Below, in pieces: positions 16,844 through 25,421 of a DNA stretch of 64,000 nucleotides (its first letter is position 1; each line of letters starts with the position of its first letter). Source of the stretch: Bog-756 sp963828385 (lineage in GTDB: Bacteria > Actinomycetota > Acidimicrobiia > Acidimicrobiales > RAAP-2); contig CAWHEF010000002.1 in assembly GCA_963828385.1 (NCBI GenBank), positions 1,178,001-1,242,000 of the forward strand, given 5' to 3'. The notes below the pieces were generated by a model that saw nothing but the letters and a program-made list of their open reading frames with translations, did no database searches and was not told the origin of the DNA. A program made the position numbers and the translations under genes.

Positions 16844-17562
16844 CCGTCAGGCATCCGGAAGGCTGGGGCCGGGCTCGACCTGCCCATCGCCATCGGGGTG
16901 TTGGTGGCCTCGGGTGTGGTCGAGGGACGATCTGTCGCCGGGACAGCCTTCATCGGCGAGCTCGGACTGGACGGATCGCTGCGGGCCACGCCCGGGGCCC
17001 TCGTCCTGGCCGAGGCGCTGGCGACGTTCCGGCTGGTCGTGCCCGAGGGCAGCGCCAGGGAGGCCGCCCTCGCCGGGGACGTCACCGTCAACGCGTCCGA
17101 TTCGCTGGGCCTGCTGGTCGATCAGCTCGCCCGCCGGCGTCCGTGCCGCGTCCACCCCGGATCTGCGCCTGCCGGGCCCCGGTCGCCTCTGGATGGCGCG
17201 GCGGTGTGCCGTGCCGATGACGAGGAGCGTCCCGCAGGTGATCTGGCCGATGTCCGGGGGCAGCGACTGGCGCGGCGCGCCGTGGAGGTGGCGGCCGCCG
17301 GGGGTCACCACCTGCTCCTCGTTGGGCCGCCCGGCTCGGGCAAGACGATGCTCGCCCGCCGCCTGCCCGGACTGTTGCCGCCGCTCGACCGTTCAGGGGC
17401 CTTGGAGGTCGCGCGGATCCGATCGGTGGCCGGACTTTCGCTGCCGGCCTACGGGCTGGTCGAGCTCCCGCCGTTCCGGGCCCCCCACCACAGCGTCTCT
17501 CCCGTGGCGATGATCGGGGGAGGAACGGCCCGTATGCGACCGGGAGAGATCAGCCTGGCCCA
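16844..17562 (+). pseudogene. comM: comM internal fragment (codons about 70-310)
   Basis: 719 bp that align with 21297-22018 with three substitutions and one 3-bp gap (CCGTGCCGCG here, CCGTGGACCCGCG in the intact gene). It begins at CCGTC, the same five bases that end the left fragment at 7213-7217, and stops after 'ISLAH', just before the Walker B motif. Walker A (LLVGPPGSGKTMLARR) is present. No natural start is available, so it should be non-functional. Beyond 17562 the sequence is unrelated. Confidence 0.92.
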
Positions 17563-17642
17563 TACGAAGCTCGTCCAATGTTCCCCGAATCGTTGCGCAT
17601 CCGGCCCTTGACACGACCGTGATGTACTGCCATTGTAAGTAC

Positions 17643-17918
17643 ATGGACGTCAAAGACGACCGGCTCCAGATCCGGGTGAATCCGGCGGCGAAGCGCCGGC
17701 TTGACCAGGCGGCCGACGCTGCCCATCTGACCCTGTCCTCCTTTGTCCTGCAGGCCGCAGAGCAACGGGCCGACGACGTGCTCATGGAGCGTGCCGTCAT
17801 CTCGCTCACGCCGGCCGCCGCGGATGCCTTCGCCGAGGCGCTCGAACGCCCGGCCACACTGAATGAGCGGCTCGCCGACGCGCTGCGCCGCCCGAAGAAG
17901 TTCGCCTGGCTTGACTGA
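17643..17918 (+). CDS. DUF1778 (TacA-like) antitoxin
   Basis: Ribbon-helix-helix antitoxin that represses its operon and neutralises a GNAT toxin. 91 residues: 'DRLQIRVNPAAKRRLDQAAD' is the RHH domain, followed by 'LTLSSFVLQAAEQRADDVL', and the C-terminal toxin-binding tail contains 'LTPAAADAFAEALE'. I chose ATG 17643; an ATG at 17619 would add eight residues. It overlaps the toxin gene by 8 nt. It starts 80 bp after the comM fragment ends, with visibly AT-richer DNA between. Confidence 0.9.
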   Translation: MDVKDDRLQIRVNPAAKRRLDQAADAAHLTLSSFVLQAAEQRADDVLMERAVISLTPAAADAFAEALERPATLNERLADALRRPKKFAWLD

Positions 17919-18429
17919 GCTGCGCCGACCGGCGCTCCTCGACCTCGCCCGCCACCACCGAGACGACTTCCGTTCCGGCGAAGAGACCCTTGATGGCTGG
18001 CTCAAGGAGTACGCAGGCCAGAACCGTAGACGTGACACCGCCGCTGTCTGGGTCATTGCCGATGGCGACTTCGCGGTCGTGGCCTACGCCACGTTGTCGA
18101 TGACCGGGATCGATCGGTCGAACGCTCCAGCGCCGCTGGCCAAGGGAGCGCCGGACCCGGTTCCGGGCTTGCTGCTCGGGCGCCTGGCCGTCGACGAACG
18201 ATGTGCCGGGCTCGGTATCGGGACCGAGCTCGTGAAGCACGTACTGGGCACAGCCGTCGACTTGAACGTTCGAGCGGCATGCCGGGCAGTGGTGGTCACG
18301 GCGCTGAACCCTACGGCCCGGTCATGGTGGAAACGCTTTGGCTTTGGTCCAATCGACCCGGAAGACGCCGAGGGGTTGGACCTCTATCTCATGACGAAGG
18401 ACATCGGCGCCACGCTCGACCACCTGTAG
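17911..18429 (+). CDS. GNAT-family toxin (TacT-like)
   Basis: Predicted acetyltransferase that, by analogy with TacT/AtaT, would acetylate aminoacyl-tRNA and stop translation. 172 residues from a TTG start overlapping the antitoxin: 'FRSGEETLDGWLKEYAGQNR', the acetyl-CoA loop in 'GRLAVDERCAGLGIGTELVK', and 'TARSWWKRFGFGPI' near the end, where many toxins have a catalytic Tyr. The order antitoxin-toxin, the overlap and the families match a type II pair. Confidence 0.9.
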   Translation: MTELRRPALLDLARHHRDDFRSGEETLDGWLKEYAGQNRRRDTAAVWVIADGDFAVVAYATLSMTGIDRSNAPAPLAKGAPDPVPGLLLGRLAVDERCAGLGIGTELVKHVLGTAVDLNVRAACRAVVVTALNPTARSWWKRFGFGPIDPEDAEGLDLYLMTKDIGATLDHL

Positions 18430-18591
18430 AACGGCGAGGTCTCAATGTCTGTGTGCACAGGCCGGCGAATGCGGTCCCCGCCCCGGCGAGTCGGCGTGGC
18501 GGGTCCAACTGCTAACGCAGTGCTAGCCCGCCCACTCCGGCACCTTGGGGACGTTTTACACTGACTCGTTCGGGCCAGACTTGGAGGTGGC

Positions 18592-19347
18592 ATGAGGAAG
18601 GTCGACTACGACGAACGCCAGCACGTCGTCTACGCCGCCGGCAGGCAGATGTCGCCCGATGCGCTGCAGACCTGGATGAAGGCGTTCGGCCGCCACCTGC
18701 CGGAGACCCGGCCACTAGCCTGGCTCGACCTGGGCTCGGGTACCGGGCGCATGACTCCGTCTTTAGCGAGTACCTTCGGCGGCCCCGCCTACGGCGTCGA
18801 GCCGGCAGACAAGATGCGTACTCAAGCTGTCGCCCACGCCCGCCATATCGCGGTCACCTATGCGGCTGGGTCTGCCGAGCACATACCACTGCCAGATACC
18901 TCATGTGACGCGGCATTGCTGTTCTTCGTCTGGCACCACGTTGTCGATCGGGATAGCGCGGCCCAGGAGTTGCGCCGGGTGATTAAGCCGGGCGGCAAGC
19001 TCTTTGTACAGGCGAATTTCTCCGACAGGATGCCTGATGTCTGGTGGTTACACGTCGTGCCCGAATGGATGAAGGTCCACCAAACGCAGTACCAGTCTGA
19101 GGAAGAGGTGCAGAGCGACTTCGCCGGCGCCGGGTGGATGCTCGCCTCTCGTGATGAGATCACCTGGCTCCGCTCGGCGAGCCTGGCCGAGGACTACGAA
19201 AGGCTGCGGCTGCGTCCCACCTCGCTGTTCGAACATATGAGCGAGGAGGTCGTCGAGGCGGGATTCGCCAGGATCGAGGCAGCGCTGCCCTCACTCGGCG
19301 ACGGGCCTCAGTTCGAGACAAGCGCCCTGCTCGTCTTCCGGCACTAA
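18592..19347 (+). CDS. Class I SAM-dependent methyltransferase
   Basis: 251 residues with a Methyltransf_11-type core: motif I 'LAWLDLGSGTGRMTPSLA', acidic motif II 'AYGVEPADKM', 'PLPDTSCDAALLFFVWHHV' and post-motif 'LRRVIKPGGKLFVQANFS'. Start ATG 18592 has GGAGG 6 nt upstream. Substrate unknown. It is separated from the toxin by about 160 bp and faces a second methyltransferase gene that runs the other way; the two are only about 60 bp apart at their ends. Confidence 0.85.
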   Translation: MRKVDYDERQHVVYAAGRQMSPDALQTWMKAFGRHLPETRPLAWLDLGSGTGRMTPSLASTFGGPAYGVEPADKMRTQAVAHARHIAVTYAAGSAEHIPLPDTSCDAALLFFVWHHVVDRDSAAQELRRVIKPGGKLFVQANFSDRMPDVWWLHVVPEWMKVHQTQYQSEEEVQSDFAGAGWMLASRDEITWLRSASLAEDYERLRLRPTSLFEHMSEEVVEAGFARIEAALPSLGDGPQFETSALLVFRH

Positions 19348-19408
19348 GAGCGACGCCGACGTCCCATATCGCCGGGTCGGGGTGCCACTCCCAGACGACG
19401 GCCCGGGA

Positions 19409-20254
19409 CTACCCCAGCCGAGTTGCGGTGATCAGGACGGTCTCGAAGTTCATGACGAACGAGCCGCCGTGATCGTCGATAGCCGCGCCGATAGCTTCGA
19501 ACAGACGGTCTCGGACTGCTGGTACTAGGGCGGTGTGATCGCTCCGTGACAAGAGCTGGTCCAGCCACTCATCCCGCTGGTAGGCCCGCGTCCAGGGGAA
19601 CCACTTCTCTGTCGGCGCACCGAAGTCGGGCACCGCTGAGATGGCGTCGATCTCCGAGTCGAGTCCGGTCTTCACGTCGGATGACCGGCTGGCCGCGTAG
19701 CCCCGAAACAGACGGTGACCGCCGGGCGGCACGACGCTCGCGTACACCTCCTCGAGAGCATCGGCCAGATCATCGGCCTGACACCCCGCGTTCCAGATCA
19801 GACAGAGCTTGCCGCCCGGCCGCAGCACAGAGGCCGCTTTGGCGGTGGCGATAGGGAGGTCGAGCCAGTGCCAGGCCTGCGCCGAAGTTACCCGGTCGAA
19901 AGTGCGGCCAGCAGTGTCCCAGCCTTCGAAGGCCGCGATCTCCACGTCGACCCCATGACCGCGGGCGATCTCCGCCATTCGCGGAGCGAGTTCCACCCCC
20001 AGCACCTTGGCGCCACGCTGGGCAATCTGCCGTGAAGCAATCCCGGTGCCACAACCCACGTCGAGAACATTCAGGTTCGCAGGGACCGGACCGAGCAGCT
20101 CGTCGATCACCGCATCGGGATAGGTCGGCCGGAACCGGTCATATGCCTCGGCTTGCTGGTCGAACAACCTCGAACGCTGCCGGGCCAGAGGGCGCGCTGC
20201 TAGCTGGTCGTGTTCCTCGCTGGCATCCACAGACACCAGCCTGTCCGAGATCAC
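19409..20254 (-). CDS. Class I SAM-dependent methyltransferase
   Basis: 281 residues. 'FDQQAEAYDRFRPTYPDAVI' leads to motif I 'LNVLDVGCGTGIASRQIAQ', then 'VLGVELAPRM', 'VTSAQAWHWLDLP' and 'SVLRPGGKLCLIWN'. This is the arrangement of small-molecule methyltransferases near the Methyltransf_11/25 group; it is not a close copy of the neighbouring one. The GTG start at 20254 is the longest choice and the first 25 residues may be non-native. Confidence 0.82.
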   Translation of the reverse strand: MISDRLVSVDASEEHDQLAARPLARQRSRLFDQQAEAYDRFRPTYPDAVIDELLGPVPANLNVLDVGCGTGIASRQIAQRGAKVLGVELAPRMAEIARGHGVDVEIAAFEGWDTAGRTFDRVTSAQAWHWLDLPIATAKAASVLRPGGKLCLIWNAGCQADDLADALEEVYASVVPPGGHRLFRGYAASRSSDVKTGLDSEIDAISAVPDFGAPTEKWFPWTRAYQRDEWLDQLLSRSDHTALVPAVRDRLFEAIGAAIDDHGGSFVMNFETVLITATRLG

Positions 20255-20539
20255 CGGCCTCGTGACGCCGCTTTGCGGCCCGGCTACCGGAATTGCTACC
20301 TCTCGCGAGCAGAGCCACCGCTCCGCTCGTCAGCCACTGGCCTGAAAGTGATTCCCGTATACCGAACCATCAGCGGACGGGTCGGACGGGCGGCAGAAGG
20401 CCGGCCGGTCACCGTAAGCCGATCCTTATCCGGACTGATCGTCTGCGGTCAAGAACAGGACCCGGCAGGGACGTCGCGATCGCCTCCCGAACATAACGCC
20501 ACGAGATCCTTGGGTGGCCCCAAGCCCGACGTCGGGCAC

Positions 20540-20770
20540 TCAGCGCCTGGTCTCGTACCTGGTGAGCACCACGCCTTCGGGAAACGTCCGGGTCTCCAAC
20601 AGGCTCAGGTTCACCCAGTTGTCCAGGGCCGTGAAGAACGGCGTGCCGCCGCCCACCAGGACCGGATGGGTGACGATCGTGTACTCGTCGATCAGCCCGG
20701 CCCGCATGGCCGCTGCGGCGAGTGTGGGGCCGCCGATATCCATGGGGCCGCCGTCGTCGGCCTTGAGCCG
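20540..20770 (-). pseudogene. RibD_C/dihydrofolate reductase-like protein, C-terminal fragment
   Basis: About 76 codons: 'DIGGPTLAAAAMRAGLIDEY', 'VTHPVLVGGGTPFF', 'LLETRTFPEGVVLTRYE' and stop. This is the second half of a RibD C-terminal-domain (DHFR-like) reductase. Its N-terminal half, with the NADPH-binding start, is missing: the gene is cut exactly where the right 532-bp comM repeat begins. Reading upstream on the minus strand enters comM promoter sequence. Confidence 0.85.
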
Positions 20771-21301
20771 AGCATAGTGATCGCCGGTGGTCGTTCCGCC
20801 GGTGGTGTGTTCGCGGTGGTGAATTCCGCAGGTGGTCGTTCCTCCCCGGGGCACTCCCGGACAGTCGGGGCTTGTCCGAACAGCTCTTGCACCCCGGATC
20901 TGTCGTATCCCGGACAGCGGACTTGTCGCACCCCGGAGATATCGTGCCTCGGGCGATCGAGTGGCCCGGCGCGCACTGTTCCCGAGTGGGCGCCCTGTTG
21001 TAAGTCCCGGCCCTCCACAGTCGAGTTCCCGGCGACCCGAGGGGGTTGTTCCCGTCGGGCCGCCGATACCGAGCCGTACCGAGGTAACCGTGATCGCATC
21101 CATCCCCTCCGCCGTCCTCACCGGAGTCGACGGGACTCAGATCTTCGTCGAAGTCCACGTCTCGAACGGCCTGCCCGGCTTCACCGTCGTCGGGCTCCCC
21201 GACGCAGCCGTACGTGAGTCACGAGACCGGGTCCGGGCCGCACTGCTGTCGAGCGGCCTCCCGTGGCCCAGACGGAGGGTCACGGTCAATCTCGCGCCGT
21301 C
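20770..21301. repeat. Right copy of 532-bp direct repeat (comM 5' region)
   Basis: Matches 6686-7217. Here it continues without a break into the rest of comM, so this is the intact locus. Recombination between the two copies would remove 14,084 bp and leave a single intact comM next to the DinB-like gene. Confidence 0.95.
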
Positions 21302-22655
21302 AGGCATCCGGAAGGCTGGAGCCGGGCTCGACCTGCCCATCGCCATCGGGGTGTTGGTGGCCTCGGGTGTGGTCGAGGGACGATCTGTCGCCGGGACAGC
21401 CTTCATCGGCGAGCTCGGACTGGACGGATCGCTGCGGGCCACGCCCGGGGCCCTCGTCCTGGCCGAGGCGCTGGCGACGTTCCGGCTGGTCGTGCCCGAG
21501 GGCAGCGCCAGGGAGGCCGCCCTCGCCGGGGACGTCACCGTCAACGCGTCCGATTCGCTGGGCCTGCTGGTCGATCAGCTCGCCCGCCGGCGTCCGTGGA
21601 CCCGCGTCCACCCCGGATCTGCGCCTGCCGGGCCCCGGTCGCCTCTGGATGGCGCGGCGGTGTGCCGTGCCGATGACGAGGAGCGTCCCGCAGGTGATCT
21701 GGCCGATGTCCGGGGGCAGCGACTGGCGCGGCGCGCCGTGGAGGTGGCGGCCGCCGGGGGTCACCACCTGCTCCTCGTTGGGCCGCCCGGCTCGGGCAAG
21801 ACGATGCTCGCCCGCCGCCTGCCCGGACTGTTGCCGCCGCTCGACCGTTCAGGGGCCTTGGAGGTCGCGCGGATCCGATCTGTGGCCGGACTGTCGCTGC
21901 CGGCCTACGGGCTGGTCGAGCTCCCGCCGTTCCGGGCCCCCCACCACAGCGTCTCTCCCGTGGCGATGATCGGGGGAGGAACGGCCCGTATGCGACCGGG
22001 AGAGATCAGCCTGGCCCACAGGGGCGTGCTGTTCCTAGACGAGATGGGCGAGTTCCCTGCGCCGGTGCTCGACGCCCTCCGCCAGCCGCTCGAGGAGGGT
22101 CAGGTCCAGGTGAGCCGGGCCCGGGGAACGGCCACATTCCCCGCCCGGTTCGTCCTCGTCGGCGCCATGAACCCCTGTCCGTGCGGGGATGGCGGACCGC
22201 CCGGAGCATGCCGCTGCAGCGGGACCGCCAGGGAGCGGTACGCCCGGCGCCTGTCGGCTCCGCTCCTCGATCGGTTCGACATCGCCATCAGGGTCGACCG
22301 TCCCGACGCCGATGAGCTGCTCGGCGGGGTTCCGGGCGAGAACACCTCGACGGTGGCATCCAGGGTACGAGCGGCACGCCGGATCGCCGCATCCCGGGGG
22401 GTCGAGCTGAACGCCGACCTCTCGAGCGCCCGTCTGGACGAGTCGGCTCCTCTCGACGAGGGAGCGCGGGCTCTCGTCGAGCGGTACCTTCGATCCGGTC
22501 GGCTCAGCGGGCGTGGGCTGCACCGGGTCCGTCGGCTGGCTCGAACGGTGGCCGACCTCGACGGCTGTTCCACCCTGATCACCGAGGAACATGTCCACGA
22601 GGCGTTGGTGCTCCGATGCCAGCGCGGTGTGCTCCTCGGCGAGGCCGGCGCATGA
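21090..22655 (+). CDS. comM: ComM/YifB, Mg-chelatase-like AAA+ ATPase
   Basis: Hexameric helicase that, as shown for ComM, promotes branch migration during natural transformation. 521 residues: the N-terminal 'GLPGFTVVGLPDAAVRES' domain, Walker A GPPGSGKT at about 231-238, Walker B 'GVLFLDEMGE' at about 311, the sensor region 'VLVGAMNPCPCG' with Cys residues, and the C-terminal domain 'SGRGLHRVRRLARTVADLD'. GTG start preceded by GAGG. It overlaps dprA (ATGA). This is the only complete copy of three comM segments in the window. Confidence 0.95.
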   Translation: MIASIPSAVLTGVDGTQIFVEVHVSNGLPGFTVVGLPDAAVRESRDRVRAALLSSGLPWPRRRVTVNLAPSGIRKAGAGLDLPIAIGVLVASGVVEGRSVAGTAFIGELGLDGSLRATPGALVLAEALATFRLVVPEGSAREAALAGDVTVNASDSLGLLVDQLARRRPWTRVHPGSAPAGPRSPLDGAAVCRADDEERPAGDLADVRGQRLARRAVEVAAAGGHHLLLVGPPGSGKTMLARRLPGLLPPLDRSGALEVARIRSVAGLSLPAYGLVELPPFRAPHHSVSPVAMIGGGTARMRPGEISLAHRGVLFLDEMGEFPAPVLDALRQPLEEGQVQVSRARGTATFPARFVLVGAMNPCPCGDGGPPGACRCSGTARERYARRLSAPLLDRFDIAIRVDRPDADELLGGVPGENTSTVASRVRAARRIAASRGVELNADLSSARLDESAPLDEGARALVERYLRSGRLSGRGLHRVRRLARTVADLDGCSTLITEEHVHEALVLRCQRGVLLGEAGA

Positions 22656-23899
22656 CTGGCTTCGACGAGCGCCAGTCGCACGCCGTGGCCCTCGCCTCCC
22701 TCCCGGGGATGACCCCGGCCCGACTGGCCCGACTGCTCGACGGGTTCTGCCCTCCGACCGCCTGGCATGCGGTTCGTGCCGGCACCCATCCAGCCGATCC
22801 CGGCCGTCGGTTCGCAGCTTCGGCTGGGGCAACGGACGTGGCGACGGAGTCGGCCCGTTACGAGCAGGCCGGGGTCGAGGTGCTGCTCCCGGGCTCGGCG
22901 CGCTATCCAGCGCCGCTCATCGGCGACGCCGGGGCACCGGCGGTGCTCTTCGCCTTGGGGGATCCGCTCACCGTCGACGAACGGTCCAGGGTCGCCGTCG
23001 TCGGGACCCGGACCCCGACGCCCTACGGCCGGTCCGTGGCGGCCGAGATCGCCGCCGGGCTGGCGGATCACGAGGTGTCGATCGTCTCGGGCCTGGCTGT
23101 CGGCATCGACGCTGCAGCCCATGCCGGTGTGGTCCGGCGGAGGGCGGAGACATCGGGTGCGCCGGTGGCGGTGGTCGGGACGGGGCTCGACGTCCACTAC
23201 CCGCCCTCCACCAGGGAGCTGTGGGAGGAGGTCGTGGCGAGAGGTGTCATCTTCTCCGAGGCACCGCTCGGCACCAAGCCACATCCGGGGGTGTTCCCGG
23301 CCCGGAACCGCATCATTGCCGGGCTGTCCCACGTCGTCGTGGTGGTCGAGAGCCACATGAAGGGGGGCTCGCTCTACACCGCCGAAGCGGCCGCCCGCCG
23401 GTCGGTCCCCGTGTGCGCGGTTCCGGGCTCGGTGCGGAGCCGGGCGTCGGACGGAACCAACGCGCTCCTGGTCGACGGCTGTACCCCGGTCAGGGACGCC
23501 GAGGACGTGCTCGTGGCGGTATCGCTCGCGCGTACCGGTGCCGATCCCGGACCACCGGGGGTGCGGACGCGTCACGGACGCCCGCGTCACGAGTCGGAGG
23601 GGCGTCGGGATCTCCCCCGACGCGTCGTTGTCGCCAGCCGAGCGCTCGGTGCTGCAGGCGGTCAGCGAGCTGCCGACCGCCTTCGAGACCATCCTCCTCA
23701 AGGCCGATCTCTCGATCGCCACCGCCGCGGGCACGTGCGAACAGCTGGTTGCCCGGGGCCTCTTGCACGGAGGAGGCGGGTGGTGGTCGACCACACCGGA
23801 TCCTTGACAGGAGCGAGCGCACATCACCGCTCGGTGCCAACGGCTCGCGAACGAGTTGGTCCGATGCCCCCGGATGCCGGCCCGACGAGCGGCGAATAG
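22652..23899 (+). CDS. dprA: DNA-processing protein DprA, C-terminus out of frame
   Basis: Loads RecA on incoming single-stranded DNA in transformation. The Rossmann-like core is complete: 'YPAPLIGDAGAPAVLFALGD', 'VAVVGTRTPTPYG', 'VSGLAVGIDAAAHAG', 'GTGLDVHYPP', 'FPARNRIIAGLSHVVVVVES' and 'VPGSVRSRASDGTN'. After about residue 300 this frame becomes Arg/His-rich and loses homology, while the expected winged-helix domain is in another frame (23538-23807). A single-base indel between about 23545 and 23625 would explain it. Its ATG overlaps the comM stop. Confidence 0.85.
   Translation: MTGFDERQSHAVALASLPGMTPARLARLLDGFCPPTAWHAVRAGTHPADPGRRFAASAGATDVATESARYEQAGVEVLLPGSARYPAPLIGDAGAPAVLFALGDPLTVDERSRVAVVGTRTPTPYGRSVAAEIAAGLADHEVSIVSGLAVGIDAAAHAGVVRRRAETSGAPVAVVGTGLDVHYPPSTRELWEEVVARGVIFSEAPLGTKPHPGVFPARNRIIAGLSHVVVVVESHMKGGSLYTAEAAARRSVPVCAVPGSVRSRASDGTNALLVDGCTPVRDAEDVLVAVSLARTGADPGPPGVRTRHGRPRHESEGRRDLPRRVVVASRALGAAGGQRAADRLRDHPPQGRSLDRHRRGHVRTAGCPGPLARRRRVVVDHTGSLTGASAHHRSVPTARERVGPMPPDAGPTSGE
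23538..23807 (+). pseudogene. dprA: DprA winged-helix C-terminal domain in a shifted frame
   Basis: 'SLSPAERSVLQAVSELPTAF' then 'ILLKADLSIATAAGTCEQLV' and 'GLLHGGGGWW' form the DprA_WH domain that ends most DprA proteins. It has no start of its own and belongs to the preceding gene. If the indel is a sequencing error, dprA runs 22652-23807 with about 385 residues. Confidence 0.8.
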
Positions 23900-23900
23900 C

Positions 23901-24892
23901 GTGAGCTGCGTGCGATCATCGACAGCTCTTCGCGACGTTCCGAGGCTCGGGTGCTGGGCCACGACCATCGACGGGTCCCCACCGCAGGAGATCCTCAGCC
24001 GGGCGAGGGCTCTCGCCACCGCCGCAGAGGGCGCCGGGTTCGGGGCTCTCTGGGTGTGCGACGAGATCCCACCGTCGGACGCTCACGGCGAAGACCCCGG
24101 GTTCGAGGCGTATTCGATGCTCGGCGCACTGGCTGCCCAGGACGGGTCGCTGCATCTCGGAGCGATTCCGGCCGGTGACGACGGACGTCACCCGTCGATC
24201 GTGGCCAAGCTGGTCGCCGCCGTCGACGTGATCTCACAGGGCAGGGCCATGGTTGCACTGCGCTCAGACATCGGCGGGAGTGGGCCGACGGTCGGAAGAG
24301 CTCCGTCCGGATCGAACAGCCGGAGCGGCGAGGGCCGGGGAGAGGACTGCCTGACCGAGGCCCTGCGCGTCTGCCGGGCCGTCCTGGACGAGGAGGTGCC
24401 GACCCTCGGCGGCCGGTGCTTCCACGTGGACAAAGCTCTCAATCGCCCGCGTCCGGTGGCGAGCGGAGGTGTACCGCTCAGCGTCGTCGTTCCCCGGGGC
24501 GCGCCTCCGACCCTTGCCGTGGCCGGAGCCGTGGCCCGGCACGCCGATGCCCTTATGGTCAGCGGCGAGGCCGCCGCCGTCCGGGGGTGGGTCGATGTGC
24601 TGGCGGCCGCCGCCGAGGAGGCGCAGCGGCCCATGCCTCCGGCCGTGCTCTGGATCGATCGATCCGTCGGGCACGGGTCGACGGGAAGCACCCGGGGCGG
24701 CGACCGGTCGAGGGGGCTCGATACCCCGAGCTCGTAGCTGGGGCGGTCGCTGCCAGGGTCGAGGCCGGTGCGGCCGGCTGCGTGGTGGCGGCCGGGGGGT
24801 TCTCGCCGGAGGAAGGCCCCGGGTCGGGGACCGACGTGATCGACCGCCTCGGACACCTGTTGGCTCCGATCGTGGGCTCCGGAACGACGTGA
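23901..24892 (+). pseudogene. Luciferase-like (LLM) flavin/F420 oxidoreductase, frameshifted
   Basis: TIM-barrel family. Frame 1 (GTG 23901 to TAG 24735) gives 'PRLGCWATTIDG', 'AEGAGFGALWVCDE', 'LAAQDGSLHLGAIPAG', 'VAAVDVISQGRAMVALRSD' and 'AVARHADALMVSG'. The expected C-terminal helix, 'LVAGAVAARVEAGAAGCVVA', continues in a second frame and ends at 24892. The shift lies between about 24660 and 24720, perhaps at the G5 run 24712-24716. Substrate unknown. Confidence 0.7.
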
Positions 24893-24898
24893 ACCGGC

Positions 24899-25303
24899 TC
24901 AGCTGTCCTCGGGTTGCACCACGATGGTCTCGGGGCGGACCCGGTACGTGACGCGGACCTCATCCGGTTGGCGCAGAGGATAGCGGTCGACCCCCATGTA
25001 CTTCTTGGCCAGGACGTCGATCTGGGCATCGGCTCCCTCCTCGGTGCCCTCCGCCCTCCCGCGCACGACGACGGCGCTGTAGGGGTTGTCGGGATCGACC
25101 ACGCATACGGCGACGGAAGGGTTGCGGGTCAGATTGACGTCCTTTGCCCGGCCTCGTGCCGTGTTGAACACGATGTCGTCGACGTCGACGTCGATCCACA
25201 CCGGGGTGATCTGAGGGCGGTCCTCGGCGTCGACGGTGGCCACGGTGGCGATGACGGGCCGCCCGAGAAGGGCGCGGGCCGCGTTAGTGAGCTTGGATGG
25301 CAT
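24899..25303 (-). CDS. PPOX-class F420-dependent oxidoreductase
   Basis: Split-barrel flavin/F420 protein of 134 residues: 'ALLGRPVIATVATVDAEDRP', 'TPVWIDVDVDDIVFNTARG', 'KDVNLTRNPSVAVCVVDPDN' and 'VVVRGRAEG'. The ATG at 25303 is favoured by GGGAGG 8 nt upstream; the frame is open for 19 more codons. With four LLM genes nearby it points to an F420-using organism. Confidence 0.85.
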   Translation of the reverse strand: MPSKLTNAARALLGRPVIATVATVDAEDRPQITPVWIDVDVDDIVFNTARGRAKDVNLTRNPSVAVCVVDPDNPYSAVVVRGRAEGTEEGADAQIDVLAKKYMGVDRYPLRQPDEVRVTYRVRPETIVVQPEDS

Positions 25304-25409
25304 GAGGGGTACCTCCCGATCGACGTCGAAGTGCATGGTGGCGCGATCGACACTAGCCATCCCCCGGCCCCCGGCTGCTTCGCCTCACCGCAGGCAAAGC
25401 CGTCGCTGC

Positions 25410-25415
25410 TACCGT
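25410..25415 (+). promoter_or_regulatory. -10 box for a leaderless transcript
   Basis: TACCGT ends 6 nt before the ATG of the endonuclease IV gene, with no Shine-Dalgarno in the gap. Confidence 0.4.
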
Positions 25416-25421
25416 GCGCCG

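Noticed and set aside
22100..24019. 639-codon leftward frame opposite comM and dprA
   Set aside because: It covers three strongly supported forward genes and is His/Arg/Pro-rich without domain motifs.
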